DNA from: Jaenimonas drosophilae
Taxonomy: Eukaryota; Euglenozoa; Kinetoplastea; Trypanosomatida; Trypanosomatidae
Assembly (NCBI GenBank): GCA_030849065.1
Contig: JASAON010001583.1
Location: 1-64,000 of the forward strand
Length of the DNA stretch: 64,000 nucleotides
Direction: 5' to 3'
The stretch's first letter is position 1; every line of letters begins with the position of its first letter. The translations under genes and the position numbers were made by a program. Shown in pieces: positions 16,138 to 24,537 of this stretch. Under the pieces are notes generated by a model. It was not told where the DNA came from. It worked only from the letters and a program-made list of their open reading frames with translations, and searched no databases.

Positions 16138-18582
16138 ATGTCTGTCGTGAAGATTGGCAAGAAGGAGCTCTTCTCCTTTGCTGAGCGCTACTCGAACTGC
16201 CCTGTGCGAGAGTACGCCACATTAGCAGATGGCCACATCCTGTGCACCCTCTTTAGCCGTATTTTTCCTACTCTAGCCATTTCACCAGCATCGGATCAGA
16301 CGTACTCCGTCACACAACGCCGTCAGCGCAACTGGGAGGCCCTCTTCCAGGCCTTTTCTAAACTGCACATTCCCATTCAGTTTCTAGATCCCACAGCTTT
16401 GGCAGCCAATGACGCCGATCAAGGCTTTGCCACCTTGGTGTTGTTCTACTTCCTATTTCATCTCACCAAGCGCACCGACTTCACGGCTGAGTTCAAGTGT
16501 GACGTCCCAGCCCCTCTGTTGGCCTTCCTCCAATCACTTGACTCACTCACCTCGTTGCTCCTGGGTGAGGCCATTGACTGGTCCTCAATTCCTGACTCTT
16601 TGGGCGAAGAAATTCGTTCTTCCCCATCCTTTCACGTTCGCCCAACAGAGGAGGAGAAGCAGGCACGGCGGGCAGTGCGGTGGTATCGAACCCACCATCT
16701 TGGCCGACCTGACACGTCCAGTCGCAAGGCCTCGCAATCACCCACTGTTCTCTCCGCCGCTGCTTCGATATCGGCAGCAGCCTCCTCACCCAGGACTAAA
16801 CCGGCAAGCACTGATTGCACCACAGGAAGCAGCTGGGTGGCTGCGACCCCACGTCGAGTGTCTGGCCGACACAACTTTTACGACGATGACGAGGATAGCG
16901 ATGCAGCGGAGGAGGTGAAACTTGGAAATCGCAGGAGTGATTGGTCACCATCCAGCAGTTCTCCGGCTGACTTAGCTCACCAACACGAAACATGGGAGCA
17001 TGAGCCGAGCAGTCTCGGTACGTCAGCTCCACAAGTGGGAGGGTTGTCAGGTAGCATTCACTTAAGCAGCGCCAGCACTTCAAGCAATCGAACACGAGCA
17101 TTTGATGATGCTGAACGCTCACTGATGTCTGATGCTCACGAGCATCCCTCACATGAATGTGAATCATGTGTGCCGGAAACAACGATGGGATTTACTGCGT
17201 GTGGGCTTGAGGATGCGATGCGCTACAAGCGCGAGGCAAAAGCCTACGTGGAGGAGATGGAGGCTCGCCAGGCTGAACTGCAGAAAGTTGCGGCTGAAGA
17301 GGTGGCGTACTACCGTGAGCAGTATGAACGAGAGTGCGTGCGTGTGGAGCAACTGACATTTGAGCTGTCCGGCCTCCGAGAACAATACGACGCAGCACTG
17401 GAGCAACTCCACGAGCAGAGGGAATCACTCCCACTACCCAATTCATCCCAACTTCACGCGCGTGCAAGGCTAGAAACCATCGCTCAGGGAAGCCTTGCCG
17501 CACTGGAGTCGCAGGTGGACGCTCTTCTCGAGGAGGTGACGGATCCGCAGACGGGGGAAGTGGTGGATGTCCATCAACGCTCTAACTTGTTGCATTGCTG
17601 GCTTCTGGAGCATCTCATCTCAAATCCCGAGGCACGGTGCCAGGCACAGCAGTGGCTGTGGTCTATCCTTGCAGCCTATCATGTTGTGGAGACACGACTC
17701 GTGACAGCAGTTGACGTGATTGATATGGTGATGCCGTCTGCATTGCGTGCGGAGGTGCTCTCTGGAAATGTCCATGATGCGGAAGACGCTGCGAAGGTCG
17801 CACATGATCTCCACACGAGAGAACTTTTCAGTTGTCACGAGGTTGAACATGAGCTGCGGCAGCGAGAAAGTACTCTTCGCGCTCAGCTCGTTGACCTTCA
17901 ACGAAAGACAGCTGATCGAGAGCAGCAATGGCGGTCACTCTGCGCCATGTTGCACGAAGCCGAGCAAACGGCTTTGTCGCTGGTGGATTGCCCCTCCGAG
18001 GTGGAACGACGATACATCAGCGACCACCACGCCGAAATTCACGCCGCGATGGAGGACCTCACCGAGGCGCTGCTGGTGCCTGTTACGCTTGATGAGTCGG
18101 CGGCCGACGCCACGGAGGCTCACTCGGCGTGCGTCGCCGTCACTGCCGCGCTGCGTTCGCTGGCCGAGGAGAAGCATGCTCTTGAAGTGAAGCTGGCGGG
18201 CCTTCACCACAACGGCCGCGTGTCGGAACAGTCGATGCCAATTGAAGAGGCTTCACAGCGCCTGAACCAACAACGACGGTACGAAGCGGAGGAGGTGCAA
18301 GCAGTCAATCGTGAGGCGATGGAGGCAACTTCTCCTGATCAGCACAAGGCGTCCCCCTTGAGCTCAGGGCCAACGCCGCCCACCACCGCCAAGTGCGTTC
18401 ACTCACTCTCACCAATGGGTACATCCTACGACATCGGTAAGGGTGGGGAGCGAGGTTTAACCAGAGCAGATGATGTGCTGCAGGGAACCCCATCCCGCGC
18501 ATTGTTTCCCTCAGAGGTGAAGGAAACAGAGGGTGACAGACAAGTTCAAAGAGAGCTTGGTTCTGCTACTCTCGTGGCATAA
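16138..18582 (+). CDS. Calponin-homology-like domain and coiled-coil protein, 814 aa
   Basis: The first 115 residues look like a calponin-homology fold of the NN-CH/EB1-like kind: an LADGHILCTLFSRIFP helix, a QRRQRNWEALFQAFSKLHIP helix and a hydrophobic FATLVLFYFLFHLT helix, as in microtubule-binding CH domains. A Ser/Ala/Pro-rich disordered section follows (about 170-335). The rest is mostly coiled coil (about 355-440 and 470-720) rich in Glu, Arg, Gln and Ala, ending in a disordered tail. No membrane segment is present. The architecture suits a cytoskeletal linker of basal body, flagellum or subpellicular microtubules. The CH assignment rests on pattern only; an ordered kinetoplastid-specific domain is the alternative. 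Confidence 0.7.
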   Translation: MSVVKIGKKELFSFAERYSNCPVREYATLADGHILCTLFSRIFPTLAISPASDQTYSVTQRRQRNWEALFQAFSKLHIPIQFLDPTALAANDADQGFATLVLFYFLFHLTKRTDFTAEFKCDVPAPLLAFLQSLDSLTSLLLGEAIDWSSIPDSLGEEIRSSPSFHVRPTEEEKQARRAVRWYRTHHLGRPDTSSRKASQSPTVLSAAASISAAASSPRTKPASTDCTTGSSWVAATPRRVSGRHNFYDDDEDSDAAEEVKLGNRRSDWSPSSSSPADLAHQHETWEHEPSSLGTSAPQVGGLSGSIHLSSASTSSNRTRAFDDAERSLMSDAHEHPSHECESCVPETTMGFTACGLEDAMRYKREAKAYVEEMEARQAELQKVAAEEVAYYREQYERECVRVEQLTFELSGLREQYDAALEQLHEQRESLPLPNSSQLHARARLETIAQGSLAALESQVDALLEEVTDPQTGEVVDVHQRSNLLHCWLLEHLISNPEARCQAQQWLWSILAAYHVVETRLVTAVDVIDMVMPSALRAEVLSGNVHDAEDAAKVAHDLHTRELFSCHEVEHELRQRESTLRAQLVDLQRKTADREQQWRSLCAMLHEAEQTALSLVDCPSEVERRYISDHHAEIHAAMEDLTEALLVPVTLDESAADATEAHSACVAVTAALRSLAEEKHALEVKLAGLHHNGRVSEQSMPIEEASQRLNQQRRYEAEEVQAVNREAMEATSPDQHKASPLSSGPTPPTTAKCVHSLSPMGTSYDIGKGGERGLTRADDVLQGTPSRALFPSEVKETEGDRQVQRELGSATLVA

Positions 18583-18893
18583 GCTCTGGTAGGTGTCAGG
18601 CCAGCACCTCCCCCTCTGCAACGTGTCGGCATAGAGAGAACAAACTTTCATAGACCTGAAGTGAAGGAGAGTACACTTCACGTGCAAAAACAACGCATGA
18701 CCATCCATGACTCGTGGGATGAGTTCCCGTTCCCAACCTCCTTCCTCCTCTGCATCCATTGTTTCTTCACCTCCAATCTTCAATTGTAACAAGGCTACTT
18801 TGTCAAGCCGGCATTTCTCATTCCGTGGAGAGACGTCGGTATCATCATCGGAGAAGACACTCAAACTTTTAGTGATCCACAAACCTTTCGGTG
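18583..18893. other. Intergenic spacer, 311 bases
   Basis: Untranslated sequence with T/C-rich stretches near 18730-18785 that could serve the downstream LRR gene. No gene seen. Confidence 0.5.
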
Positions 18894-21173
18894 ATGCGCT
18901 CTGGCGAAGCGACGCGTGAGCATCAGCAGCCTGTGGTTCCACGCCATGCAGGTGACGGTGAACTCCGTGTTTCTGGTCGTGGCAGAGGTATTCAGTTGAT
19001 CGATCTGGCCTCGGTCTTTGCCAGTCCCGAGGAGAGGTCCATGCTCTCGCTCATCTCTGACTTTGACCTGTCGCGTAATGAAATACAGCTCCTCACCGGA
19101 CTAGATGCTCTCACCTCTTTGCGCAGGCTGGAAGCCAGCTACAACCACATCACCAAGGTAACGCAACTACCCCTACGATTAACTCAACTACATCTAGCAC
19201 ACAACAAACTTCGGAGTCTGGACGGAATTGCCCAACTCCCTCACTTGCAGGAGCTCGATGTGTCTGCCAATCGCCTTACGAGCTTGGCGGGCCTACGACC
19301 AAAGGGCCCACTTCGCATTCTACGGGCGGATGACAATCGACTCACCACAACGATGGGACTTGAAGATCAAGAACATCTGCAGTTTTGCTCGCTGCAGCAC
19401 AACTTTGTGGAAAGTCTGGATGACTTGCTCTTCCTACGAAGCACACCTGCATTGGAGGTGCTGCACTTGAGTGGGAATCCCGTGACGACGGTGGCGACAT
19501 ACCGTCGGGCTTGTGGGCAACTTCATCGTTCGCTCTTGGCACTGGACGGGGCTCCACTGTTGCGGGATGAGGAAGTGATGCTCGATGGACGCAAAACAGA
19601 CGTGGATGGGCCGATGCCGCGCCATTGGGCTCCGACTGCGGCCTCTCGCCGTGAACCAACCACATCTTCTCGTGTGCCTACTGCCTCACCCATCCAAGCG
19701 GAGATTGGGGGAAGGAATGGAGATGGCCGGGGGTGGGCTCCTGAAGGGGCCATTCAAACACCGCTGCCCAAGCGCAGCGACAGTGGTGACTGCAGTGAAG
19801 AGCCGCCACGGAAGACGCGTCTTGCTGCCACACCAGAGTCCATTGAACGTAGTGCGCAAACCGTACACCACTCTGATTGTGACGGTGTCACGCCACCTCA
19901 ACAGAGGGGAGCAACTATTTCAGCCCGTGGCTCCACAGCCTCAGCGTCAGCAACACCGCGCGTCACGACGGCACCGATGAGGTCATCTCAAACCCCTCGC
20001 CAACGCCGCTCTCTACTCTCCACTCCCCGAAGTCACTCACCCATCATCAACAGTTATGCGGAGCACTATCAACACACTCGAGATGGTCAGACAGCGACGA
20101 TGGAGGATGAGACACTCAGCCGTACGCCGCGACAGTCTTCTTTTGCACACCCTCAGCAATCTGCACCGTCTAATGGAGCGGAAACGCCAATTTCTGCGTG
20201 CGCACGACGTCTTCCGTTTGCGCAGACTTCACCAAACACCTCAACTGCCACAGTTGGCGCCTCCGTCTTGACATCTTCTGCAAAGTCTGCTGCCGTGCTC
20301 CACGACAGTCTTGTTCTGCAGGAGCAGCTACAGGCAGAGAATCGCATGCTTCGAGCCAGGCTGAAGAAGACAGAATCAGAAATGGGTGAGCTACGCCGGG
20401 TGGTATCGGAGCAGTTGCGGGATCTTTCCGCAGCTCGGCTGGAGCGAGACTCCGCCCGTTCGACGGAGGAGGACCTGAGGGCTCAGGTGGAGCGAGCCAA
20501 GCGCAGCGTGAAGGCTGCAGGAGTCCACCAACGTGCTGAGGTTCGAACGCTCGAGGAGCAGTACGCTCGCACCAAGACCTTCATGGAGGCACAAATTGCT
20601 GACCTGCGTCAGCAGTTGCTTGAGGAACGTCAGAAGGGACGCCGTCGTGCCACGGAGCGCAGCAGCGAACTTCCCCCACGACAACCTTCACCGCACTCTC
20701 CGCCGAATCCGTCACCTCCAGCCTGTTGCCATGTTAGTGAGCCAAAGACAGAGGACGATAATCCCGGAGACAATTCCCCCCACACGCCAACGAGGCAACC
20801 GTCATTGGAGCAGCGGCTTGAGGGGCGGGGAGAACTGTGGGACATGACCCCCATTTCCCAACTCACAGTCCCAGATGAAAGCCCTCACATGGACGAGGAA
20901 CACCAGAAGGAGACCGTGAACTTGTCTGCAGCTTCAGCAAGCGGTTCCTCTGCTTCGGAAGGCGTCAGTGCCCAATCACCGCCACAACCAATTCTGAGCG
21001 CGGCATCACTGCGTCCACCCCGACATGACGCAGACCGTGCGGTTATGGAGAATGATACTCCTGCTGCTGGAGACCCTTGTGTGGACTCGGCAAAGCTGTT
21101 GATGCAGCAGGTGGCCCACCTCTTTGCTAGTGCGCCAGTTGTTGCTGCTGAAGGCAGCTCCGCTACTTCATAG
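18894..21173 (+). CDS. Leucine-rich repeat (SDS22-like) and coiled-coil protein, 759 aa
   Basis: From the ATG at 18894, residues about 40-215 form roughly seven SDS22-type leucine-rich repeats with LxxLxxLxLxxNxI/L spacing (for example LTSLRRLEASYNHIT and LPHLQELDVSANRLTSL). They close with an LRRcap-like segment ending in LLALDGAPLL. The middle (about 225-465) is Ser/Thr/Pro/Arg-rich and probably disordered, with several SP/TP sites. A coiled coil spans about 470-590 and an acidic disordered tail follows. LRR plus coiled-coil proteins of this shape are common in trypanosomatid basal body, flagellum and cytoskeleton, and the upstream gene is also cytoskeletal in type. Partner and role are unknown. 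The frame is open from a GTG three bases earlier, which was ignored. Confidence 0.85.
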   Translation: MRSGEATREHQQPVVPRHAGDGELRVSGRGRGIQLIDLASVFASPEERSMLSLISDFDLSRNEIQLLTGLDALTSLRRLEASYNHITKVTQLPLRLTQLHLAHNKLRSLDGIAQLPHLQELDVSANRLTSLAGLRPKGPLRILRADDNRLTTTMGLEDQEHLQFCSLQHNFVESLDDLLFLRSTPALEVLHLSGNPVTTVATYRRACGQLHRSLLALDGAPLLRDEEVMLDGRKTDVDGPMPRHWAPTAASRREPTTSSRVPTASPIQAEIGGRNGDGRGWAPEGAIQTPLPKRSDSGDCSEEPPRKTRLAATPESIERSAQTVHHSDCDGVTPPQQRGATISARGSTASASATPRVTTAPMRSSQTPRQRRSLLSTPRSHSPIINSYAEHYQHTRDGQTATMEDETLSRTPRQSSFAHPQQSAPSNGAETPISACARRLPFAQTSPNTSTATVGASVLTSSAKSAAVLHDSLVLQEQLQAENRMLRARLKKTESEMGELRRVVSEQLRDLSAARLERDSARSTEEDLRAQVERAKRSVKAAGVHQRAEVRTLEEQYARTKTFMEAQIADLRQQLLEERQKGRRRATERSSELPPRQPSPHSPPNPSPPACCHVSEPKTEDDNPGDNSPHTPTRQPSLEQRLEGRGELWDMTPISQLTVPDESPHMDEEHQKETVNLSAASASGSSASEGVSAQSPPQPILSAASLRPPRHDADRAVMENDTPAAGDPCVDSAKLLMQQVAHLFASAPVVAAEGSSATS

Positions 21174-21590
21174 AGATACTTCACATAGAGATGATGGCGT
21201 TGACAGGAGCGGAAACAACTTCGCTCATTACGCTATGTGCGTCATCTGCTGCGACTTTTGGAAAAGATTGGAGGTGTGTGAGTATCCACCTCCGTTGCAA
21301 CTTCACCAGCTTCACTAATGACCATCTCCTAACGGCAGGTTCTGCTCTCCGACTGTTCTCTACCAGTAATTGAAACTTGTTGTGCTACCACCACGACTAC
21401 TTCCTACTCCTCATGTTTTTGTGTGCTTTTGATTGATGCAGCAGATTAGGCAACTTCGGTGGAGGGATCACCACTGCGTTCTGGCTCTGACTTGTTGCGA
21501 GGCTAAAACTCAACCATCTTCACACACACAACACACATACACACAGAAAGCTATTCTTTCACCTCTGCCCTCATCGGTCGTTCTATCCAT
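21174..21590. repeat. Intergenic spacer with AC microsatellite
   Basis: A 417-base spacer with a short AC dinucleotide tract at 21521-21545, followed by T/C sequence before the ATG at 21591. No gene seen. Confidence 0.5.
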
Positions 21591-22136
21591 ATGCAACTTG
21601 GCCACTATACTCCGACGGAGCTCCCTCCCATTCGCGGACTGCAGATAAAGCCGTCCACGGACCCGCGCCTGTGCGAGCGGATTGAGATAATCGATTCTCG
21701 CTGCCTTGCGGTGAAGTACGATGCCAAGTTCTACAACCAGTACGTCCGAAACTTCTCGGAGAGCATCAACCGCGCTGCGTACTACTATGATATGATGGTT
21801 GGCAGCCTCTCTTCTCGTTTCGAGCAAGCCGCCAATCCTGAGGAGCTGCGTGTGTATATCCTTACTCTGGGAGTCCTAGAGCCCTACCGCAAGATGGGGA
21901 TCGGCCGCCGGCTGGTGGAGGATCTGCTCTTGTACATTCACACCGAGTGCCCAGTCCGGGTGTCGGAGGTCTATCTTCATGTGCAGGATGGAACCCCAAC
22001 ACCTGAGTTTTACCGACGTAACAACTTTGAGGTTATTAACACGCTACCCAACTACTACACGGACTTGGAGCAGAAGGAGGCTCTTGTGATGCGCATTATC
22101 GTTCCTCAGCCACACCTCGAGAAGAAGAAGAAGTAA
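21591..22136 (+). CDS. NAA50: N-terminal acetyltransferase of the NAA50 type
   Basis: GNAT-fold acetyltransferase of 181 residues. Acetyl-CoA binding motif A is visible as LTLGVLEPYRKMGIGRRLVEDLL (RxxGxG in RKMGIG, near residue 102). It is followed by VYLHVQDGTPTPEFYRRNNFEVI and a late YY pair (PNYYTDLEQKEALVM) that lines the peptide site in NAA50. NAA50 acetylates Met-starting N-termini and associates with the ribosome-bound NatA complex in other eukaryotes. The basic C-terminal KKKK tail could aid ribosome contact. Length is close to the human protein (169). The PDx substrate motif of animals is not obvious. Confidence 0.85.
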   Translation: MQLGHYTPTELPPIRGLQIKPSTDPRLCERIEIIDSRCLAVKYDAKFYNQYVRNFSESINRAAYYYDMMVGSLSSRFEQAANPEELRVYILTLGVLEPYRKMGIGRRLVEDLLLYIHTECPVRVSEVYLHVQDGTPTPEFYRRNNFEVINTLPNYYTDLEQKEALVMRIIVPQPHLEKKKK

Positions 22137-22488
22137 TCCCCTGCAATGTGTCAGGCTTCATCTCTACAGAAGGGGGAAGCGACCGTGGTGCTTGATCAAT
22201 CTTCTGCCCCTTACAGGTGAGGTCGCTGTGAGCCAAACGTGGCAGTGATCATTGTAGAGTGGCCTGCTTAACAAGAGCGGTGACGTGCAGAGCTGCATGG
22301 TCGTAACTTTTTCGTTTTGTGGCTCGCCCCTATTGATGGGCACTCTGCTCGCTGTTATATCCATGCGGTAACTGTGTTCCAACACCGTGCCTTTTCTTTG
22401 ATTCTGACACAATGAGATAGCTAGCTGAACTAAGAACGTCAGCATAGAGCTTTTTCTCTTTAGAACACTACATCAACGGCACCTCAGA
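22137..22488 (+). promoter_or_regulatory. Intergenic spacer with predicted trans-splice acceptor
   Basis: A spacer of 352 bases. A T/C tract at 22451-22463 ends in TAG at 22461-22463, 25 bases before the ATG at 22489, supporting that start. Nothing else seen. Confidence 0.5.
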
Positions 22489-22884
22489 ATGCCCTACTAC
22501 GCCTCCGGCGAAGGCCGTGACTCGTACATTACTGGAGTGCGTCCATGTGGCAAATACGGAGTTTGGCATGATGTAGCGAAGCGCCGCGACAACCTCCCAG
22601 ACAACATGTACAGTATGCTGCGCGATGAGGTTGAGCGCGAACACCGGCTGCGCAATGACGCAGAAGAAGCTCGGGCACGGGCCCATCAGGAGTACTTTTC
22701 TGGCCACTGCTCCAAAAAGATGGCGGGTGGCACAGCGGGGGACGAGAAGCGAGCCATGAAACAGCTCGAGGAACTCACCCGGACTTCAGAGCGCCACGAC
22801 GCGTTGGTTGAGCTGTACCGACGTGAGATGGAAGCTTGGGATATCCCACTGGGAGAGCGCGCGTTGGCCTCACTGCGCCCGTAA
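22489..22884 (+). CDS. Small conserved-looking protein, 131 aa
   Basis: A Tyr/Gly-rich N-terminus (MPYYASGEGRDSYITG) is followed by a charged helical body rich in Glu, Arg and Ala, predicted as one or two long helices (about 40-125). No membrane segment. The GRDSYI-like opening resembles short motifs I associate with axonemal and microtubule-associated small proteins, but this is only an impression and I do not assign a function. The ATG follows a good splice acceptor 25 bases upstream, and coding periodicity appears sound, so I regard it as a real gene. Confidence 0.7.
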   Translation: MPYYASGEGRDSYITGVRPCGKYGVWHDVAKRRDNLPDNMYSMLRDEVEREHRLRNDAEEARARAHQEYFSGHCSKKMAGGTAGDEKRAMKQLEELTRTSERHDALVELYRREMEAWDIPLGERALASLRP

Positions 22885-23242
22885 GAAGGAACGGCTTGCT
22901 TTTTCCATTGGGGGAGGGGGGGGGGCGGTGCACTGACAGACACAAGAGGCGGCTATCCTCATTGCCTTCAGTCACATTGCCCCTACGTACGTTTCAATGG
23001 AGTTGGTTGGGAGGATCTTATTGTAGTGATTCCCGTGAACCATGGCCCACTGTTGGATGTATAGCGCGGCGTCACGCAGTCTCAGATAGCAACCAGTGAG
23101 CCCACAGAAGCTTCAGGATTATCCTGTAGCGTATCGCTTTCATTTTTCATCCCTCTAACCTCTACTTCATGTTGTTTTCTGAGCTTAGTTTAGTAGTCGT
23201 TGACCGTCTGAGGGTGCCACTCCTCACCGTTCTTCATTAGCC
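22885..23242. other. Intergenic spacer, 358 bases
   Basis: Contains a G-rich run near 22911-22927 and T/C sequence around 23140-23190 suitable for trans-splicing of the downstream gene. No gene seen. Confidence 0.5.
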
Positions 23243-24172
23243 ATGGCGAACCCAGCCTCGCACTACTCGCTGGACAGCCTCAAGTCCGTTGGCCTTCTGC
23301 CAGCTCAGATTGGACTTTCCCGCCAGCCTCGTCTGCGTCCTCACGTGCGCAATCTCCGTGGTCTGGTTTACCCACTCCCATTCTATGCCATGTGGAGGGG
23401 AAACCACGACAAGTACAACTACAATCAGGGCACACCCGCAACCTGGGGTGAAGGTGCCACGAATACCCTCTACCACCAGCACTACACCCACGCCAAGTGT
23501 CCGACCGACTACGGCCGCGGCGGACGAGAGTTTTCTTTCTTATCCGTGCGTAAAGGTAAGCTGGTGCGCAAGCCACTACCGGAAGTGCAGTATGTGGCGA
23601 AGGATTCCAAGCCTAAGTGGGTCTTCAAGTCATGGCACAACCCGCTCAGCTCGCCCAGCATGTGGGAGCGCGAGGTTCAGTATGAGGAGCACACCCCTCA
23701 GCACCTTGGTGCGAAGAGGCCCTTGGCGGTTATTGCCCCCAAGGCTTTTCATCGTCACTTGATTCTCATGCACATGGAGAGGATTACCGTGACGGTGTCG
23801 CCCCTGATGTTTGGCTTCGGCCACACCGTTCAAAAGGCTGCGCTGGACTTCTATCGTCGCGCCGTGAGTGCCCGATCTCCCTACCCCAACGATAAAATCT
23901 TCTTGTTCTACGCCGTCGACCACATCACTCCAAAGATTGAGGTCACCTGGCTTGATGGGACGGTGTACTCACCTCCTCTGATTGAGGGCGTGACGTCGCA
24001 GGACTTGATTCAGATGGTGATGGAGGAGGCGTGGCTTTCTGCTGACCGCATGAACGCAGAGGGACGCGTGCTCAACCCCATCGCTATTGATGATTACAAG
24101 TGGGAGGAGCTCATTGTCTTCAAGAAGAAGCGCTCCAAGGAGGCTGGTAAGGGTGGCGCCAAGAAGAAGTAA
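23243..24172 (+). CDS. Probable mitochondrial protein with an L51/S25/CI-B8-like region, 309 aa
   Basis: The basic, Tyr/Trp-rich N-terminal half (about 1-165) has no recognised domain. Residues about 185-270 read like the thioredoxin-like L51/S25/CI-B8 domain of mitoribosomal proteins mL43 and mS25 and a complex I subunit: an alpha helix with DFYRRAVSARSPYPNDKIFLFY, then a strand ending in a TPKIEVTWLDGTVYSPPLIEG turn, then a DLIQMVMEEAW helix. The C-terminus is Lys-rich (KKKRSKEAGKGG). Large extensions on such domains are common in kinetoplastid mitoribosomes, so a mitoribosomal protein is my best guess. The match is by eye and weak. Confidence 0.5.
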   Translation: MANPASHYSLDSLKSVGLLPAQIGLSRQPRLRPHVRNLRGLVYPLPFYAMWRGNHDKYNYNQGTPATWGEGATNTLYHQHYTHAKCPTDYGRGGREFSFLSVRKGKLVRKPLPEVQYVAKDSKPKWVFKSWHNPLSSPSMWEREVQYEEHTPQHLGAKRPLAVIAPKAFHRHLILMHMERITVTVSPLMFGFGHTVQKAALDFYRRAVSARSPYPNDKIFLFYAVDHITPKIEVTWLDGTVYSPPLIEGVTSQDLIQMVMEEAWLSADRMNAEGRVLNPIAIDDYKWEELIVFKKKRSKEAGKGGAKKK

Positions 24173-24537
24173 CGCACAATTGTGGTGAGGGCGATCGAAG
24201 TATGTTGCTGCGGTTGGTACTCCCTAACCCGACACTCCTTCTCGTCCCTCTGTCCCTTCACAGGCGGTACCCGTGTTTCCCAGGTCTCATCCGTCGTTCC
24301 ATTGACTGTCCGCGGTTGTTTCCGTTAAAAAAAAGAAGAAGCTACTACATGCTCTCCTATCCTTGGGCAGTTGACGTGACTTCGCTTCTGTGCTCAACAA
24401 TTGTTCCTTGACTCCCGCTCACAACTCTTCTTTGCGTAGTTACTCTTCACCTGCTGGTGCGACAACCTCAAACTCCCAATTCCACTCCAGGATAGGATCT
24501 TTTCCTCACTCAATCGTTGCTGACAATTTCACAATCG
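24173..24537. other. Intergenic spacer, 365 bases
   Basis: Rich in T/C stretches (around 24229-24262 and 24426-24445) consistent with splice acceptors for the ABC-F gene. It contains an A-run with GAAGAAG near 24326. No gene seen. Confidence 0.5.
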
